From contig NC_080422.1 in NCBI RefSeq assembly GCF_029873635.1, positions 7,285,764 to 7,349,763 on the forward strand: a stretch of DNA of 64,000 nt, in the 5' to 3' direction. The stretch is from Malania oleifera. Taxonomy: Eukaryota > Streptophyta > Magnoliopsida > Santalales > Ximeniaceae. Of this stretch, positions 59,892 to 64,000 are shown piece after piece. The position numbers and the translations under genes were made by a program. The number at the start of each line of letters is the position of its first letter. Position 1 is the first letter of the stretch. The notes beneath the pieces were generated by a model that saw nothing but the letters and a program-made list of their open reading frames with translations, ran no database searches and was not told where the DNA came from.

Positions 59892-62813
59892 AAAGCAAAA
59901 GTCCTTGACAATTAATATTAGACCTTGTTTAAAGTAACCCTAGCTGTGCAAAATAAAATAAGCCAAACTCAAATATCCTTGAAAACCTGAAGAAACAGGC
60001 TGTTGCTGTGCAAACAATAATCACACTGCAGTAAAATGAGCAGTACTTTCCCAGGTTTTTTGTGCCTAAATCTCCCCAAGCTGGAGGGGAAAGAGGTGGT
60101 TTTAATGTATAATTTAATTAAATCCTTGTCTGATCATGCTTCCAAGTCCAATTTTGCTGCCTTTGCATTCTTTAGCTATTGTCTTGTTACATTACTGCTG
60201 GATTTCTGCATTCAGCTGCGGTAGCATATATGAATCTCCAGCATGTATCTCCAATTGTTTGCATGTTCATATTCCTTATTCATGGTTCTTTCCAAAGAGA
60301 TTTTCTAGGATTTGTAGTTACTTGATCAGCCATGTGTCATGGAGTGCACTTATTTGTACTCAACCCACCAAGGAGCTTCTTTTTCCAGAAATTTCTAGAA
60401 CGTTCCACTAAATTAAAGAAAAGAATGCTTAAGGGATGTGGAGGTTCCAAGGAAACTCTCCAAGTATATATTTCCAAGGAGCACGATAAAAGGTTGTAGA
60501 TACTAAGATATTCATTCAAGTTGTAGATATTGTAATGGATTCATCTGGACATTTTTGGACATCTTTGAACCAAAATGGTCTCAACTGTTGGTTGAGGTGT
60601 ACGTCATTGTAGTCATTCAGCATTGCATGCTATACTAGGCATCCTTCCAGCATGCTCTTGTCTTTGCTTACTTTCTTGCTTGTTAGGTTTGAGTTTTTTG
60701 TGGGGTGAGGGCTTATTAACATAGCTCAAGTGAGGGATTGGCTTTTTCTAGTGCCAAACAGGTTTAGATAAAAGTGTGCTTAAAATTTTAAGTTTGACAG
60801 GGTATAAGAATAGGTTGAGGATGTCAAGATCTGATTGAACACCTATGTTGAGGGCCCTTGGGGGGGCAAGGGAAGAAGGATAGGTTCCTCGACATGCTGT
60901 AGGCTTTGGAGAAGTATGTAGCATTATAGTTAAGGTGTGGTTAATGAAGGTTAAATGTCGACCAATGCATCGAGGAGCTCAAAGTCCAAGGGTGATGGCA
61001 ACAGGCTTTGGAGGGAGATGCAATGTGCTTTGAATACCATTGTCAAGATGCTGTCCAAAAGGGATTATGGCAGTGTCTTGGTGACAGCTCCAACGGAAGA
61101 GGTTGAGAAGCTTAAGAGGGAGCATGCGCAATGCAAAGTGCCAAGGTGGCATTGTTGGGTGGCACATGCCTTCTTGAAGATGACTGCTAAGTGTATGAAG
61201 AAGTGAGTTACAAGAAGAGGTGGCCAGTGTAATTCCACTAAAGGGATGTGGTGCTTGTCAAGCAATGTATGTGTCGGGTCTACATTGAGGCTAAACAAGG
61301 TTTATAAGAAAGCCTACAAGCTTCAATTTCCTTCCTATACTAGGCTACATCTGGGTTTCAATTTGAGCTGACTCAAATCATATCATAGAGATGAGGAATA
61401 TTCAAGCCGAGGGCATTCATAATGATTACCCATGGGAATTGAAGCAACGTTGAACATCGTAATCAAGCATCGAGTCAATACAAGCCCCCCTCCCTGCATG
61501 CTTCTGCTGTCTTTCTAGCTTGTTAGCTACATGTTAGCATAGTAATTGTTGCATTGGTTGCATCCCATGCACCATTCCTTAATTTTAAACTGTTGGCATG
61601 GTATGTTGCCGGCAAGGGAAAGGATATTGTGGTGATGGTTCCATATTTTCATGAATGATTATGGCAACGAAGTTAATCATATTCTTCACCCCTTGCAGAG
61701 AAAGTGCAGGAGATTTGGTAGTGAAAGTGAATGGTTGATTGTGCTTGGTGTTTATTGCCATGAAATTCTTATGGAGGTGCCTGACTGGGTTTGCAGGCTG
61801 TTTTTTCAGGGGTTTTGAGTGCCTGGCTTTTGTAGCTAATATTGTAACAGGTGCTTTCTTACAGTCTTGAGCTAGTGCCTCCTTCTCTCCCTGTGTGTGT
61901 GTGTGTGTGGCAGATGCACCTGCCAATGTTCTTGGTGTATCTCTTTGTGCCAGGTGCGTGTCTACACTTAACTTCTCAACCTGGTTTCACTGGCTCTGAT
62001 ATTGTAGTATAATACATTAATACTGACTTAAAACATAAGGTATTCTTAAAATTATTTCGAAGAGGAATTCAGTAGGGCTTAATCAATGACAGCAGCCATG
62101 TTTGATGTTGGCACCCTAGTGAATGTGCCATGTATGTCCTGTGTACGCAGCCACAGAATAATGGACGGACTTAACTGCTCAAGAATGGGGATTGCGTGAG
62201 ATTTTATGCTCTTATCCTTGAAATATTGGATGGCTGAAAACTGTCACTCCTTTATTAGCAAAGAGAATGATGCTTGCTGGCCCATGGTTTTTGCTTATGG
62301 GGAGTAATTGGGAATGGTGAAATAAACGAGTTTTCAGTAGACATACCAGCACCACTGACACTGTGACAGTTGCCCAAGGTTCTGAATCCTTCAGATCTCT
62401 GTTTGTGCAGTCAGCTCCAAAAGGGAAGGTTTTGTAGCTTGCAAACCAAAGGGGTGGGGTTAAAATAATATGATGGCAGTAGCTGGGGGAACTCTGGTTT
62501 AGCTGGTGGCAAAAGGTCTCATTAGGGATGAAGAGGAATGCTGGATTGCTGAATTATGGGAGGCTCAACTAGGCTGCTGAAGACCAGACTTGGATCTGAC
62601 TCCATGCTTGCAATTGGTGCATGCTTTAAGAAGCCATTCCAGCAAAATGGTTGTCTAAGTGGACGCTTCATAATTCCTTCAAAGATTTGTTTGCAAGGGA
62701 GTAGATGGTACTGTCAATGATAATTTAAAGGAACTCGTGTGCTGATTGTTAGAAATCCCTTACAGTCATTACCCATTAGCTCTCATGGTATAAACTTATG
62801 GTATGGTTGTTAC
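59892..62813. other. Unannotated stretch, possibly VHA-E intron 5
   Basis: No recognisable gene, RNA gene or transposon. Holds a GT microsatellite near 61891-61910. Frames at 60955-61206 and 61585-61926 have no recognisable content. Confidence 0.4.
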
Positions 62814-63645
62814 TAGGGGTGTATTCGAGTCGACACAATAAAATATTTGAGTTTGACTCTACTTGAAAATGTTAAGCTCGAAAATCGACTCAAACTTGAT
62901 TGATTTCATAATTGTTAAACTCAAACTTGACGTGATTATAAGTTCATAAACTCAAGCCCGACTCGATTAAGCTTGTCTCGATTATAAATTAATATTAAAT
63001 ACATATAAATGTATATAATGTATACATAATATTAAATATATTTATAAAAAATATATTATATGATATATATAATATAACAACAAAACCAAGCCTTAAGTCC
63101 CACTAGGTGGGGTCGGCTATATGAATCATTTTCCGCCAATATATGCGATATTTGGTAAGGATTCATATCATAGTGATCTGACTAATTTTATGCTGGCTAT
63201 TAGCTACCTAACGCAACCCTCCTCCTTTACCCGGGCTTCGTACCGACTTTGTATTAAAAAATTAGGACATTAAGTGCATCACAAGCGGAGTTAAAGTAAG
63301 AACCTTATGATGCGAGAGGGAAATATATAAACTATAGCTGGCAAAACGCAACAAATTATTGTGCTATTATGCCTGAAATCCACATTATTAACATCATAAT
63401 AAGGTCATAGGGTGATGGAGGCTGGCTGGTAACCAACATTATTAAAAAAAAAACCACTTTAAAATGAGAAATAAGAGTCAATCGGAAATATAGTAAAAGC
63501 ACAAGCATGAGGAGCTAGAAGAACATAAATATACTACTTGAGTACTATTATTGAGTTTGAACTTGAGTAGAATTGAGTTGAGTCGAGTTAGGGAACAAGT
63601 TGAGTCCAAGGAGCTTGTAAGCAAGCTTGAGTCACTTACATCCCA
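62814..63645. mobile_element. hAT-like MITE with nested insertion
   Basis: The left end TAGGGGTGTA pairs with the complement of the right end (TGGGATGTAA). Eight-base flanks gttgttac (62806-62813) and gttggtac (63646-63653) match at 7 of 8. The body is rich in GAGTTTGA and CTCGA words on both arms. An RTE-tailed insert at about 63073-63350 interrupts it. Confidence 0.75.
63073..63350 (-). mobile_element. Non-autonomous RTE-tailed element or LINE 3' fragment
   Basis: Begins caacaaaaccaagcc and continues cactaggtggggtcggc and gaatcattttccgccaat, the complement of the 3' end of the RTE LINEs at 44860 and 49325. After about 63150 the sequence (gctacctaacgcaaccctcc) is not RTE. It resembles a common plant short element that ends in an RTE tail. 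Confidence 0.55.
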
Positions 63646-63836
63646 GTTGGTACAGCCCTTGCTGGCTGCTGATTGCATGGGTACTGCATGGCCTCGTTTC
63701 GGTATATGGTGCAAATTTTTATTCATTGTGCCTCCAGCCCTCTAAATGAACAGATCCTGCCGAATAAAAGGCAAATTAAAAATTAACGTCGTGGAATTTT
63801 TGGACTGGGGCCTAGCCCAAGGAAAAAGCTTAAGCT

Positions 63837-64000
63837 TGCTTGTTCGTCACACATGCATGTGCACTAATGTGGTTATTTGTTTCTATTCCGTGATATTTGC
63901 TTGGAGCTATTTGTTTGTAGATGTTGCTTGTTCCTCGCACATGCATGTGCACTGATGTGGTTATTTGTTTATTTGCTTGGAGCTATCTGTTTGTAGATGT
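63837..64000. repeat. Tandem duplication, unit about 76-88 bp, reaching the window end
   Basis: A unit containing cacatgcatgtgcact, then atgtggttatttgttt, then tttgcttggagctat and ctgtttgtagatg occurs at about 63837-63924 and again at 63925-64000. The first copy has about 12 extra bases. ACATGCATGT is itself a palindrome. May continue past the window. Confidence 0.8.

Noticed and set aside
60955-61206. 83-residue frame
   Set aside because: No family likeness, no splice context or codon bias evident. Likely a chance frame.
61585-61926. 113-residue minus-strand frame
   Set aside because: Partly encoded by a GT microsatellite (THTHTQ) and otherwise featureless.

Overview
The window is nuclear DNA from a flowering plant, probably a woody eudicot. 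It carries one host gene with GT-AG introns whose protein closely matches plant V-ATPase subunit E. It also holds chromovirus, Tat-type and Sirevirus-like LTR retrotransposons, L1 and RTE-clade LINEs, an Au-like SINE, and hAT- and Harbinger-like MITEs. The species cannot be named from sequence alone. Everything apart from the V-ATPase gene is transposon, transposon debris or unannotated AT-rich DNA.

Layout. 1-10914: a Ty3/gypsy chromovirus (element A, minus strand) with about 2.6 kb LTRs. The left LTR runs off the window, and a complete solo LTR (5464-7733, repeat tgaac) sits inside its gag. Element A itself sits in the RNase H region of an older Tat-like gypsy (element B, minus strand, 10915 to about 20478). 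Element B also carries a solo LTR in its gag (15264-17747, repeat gttcc). A second solo LTR of that family, in the opposite orientation, follows at 20724-22701 (repeat attat). 22996-23606 is a Harbinger-like MITE.

25235-40521 holds exons 1-5 of the V-ATPase subunit E gene, 219 codons of an expected 230 or so. Intron 4 is 11.2 kb because an old RTE LINE (about 29500-40040) was itself interrupted by an L1 LINE (30580-36290), a copia remnant (36291-37640) and an unidentified 0.75-kb insert. The last exon, expected to encode roughly 11 residues, was not found. It may lie beyond 64000.

40522-64000 contains a gypsy fossil, a Harbinger-like element holding a full-length RTE LINE that holds a SINE, a 5'-truncated RTE LINE, a 9.9-kb Sirevirus-like copia (49988-59891), a hAT MITE with a nested RTE-tailed insert, and a tandem repeat at the right edge.

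The most striking pattern is shared by unrelated LTRs. Each one whose promoter can be read carries an array of short, nearly perfect palindromes in U3 just upstream of its TATA box, with a different palindrome in each family. The copia element has what looks like a second copy of this module, with its own TATATA, between pol and an extra third ORF.
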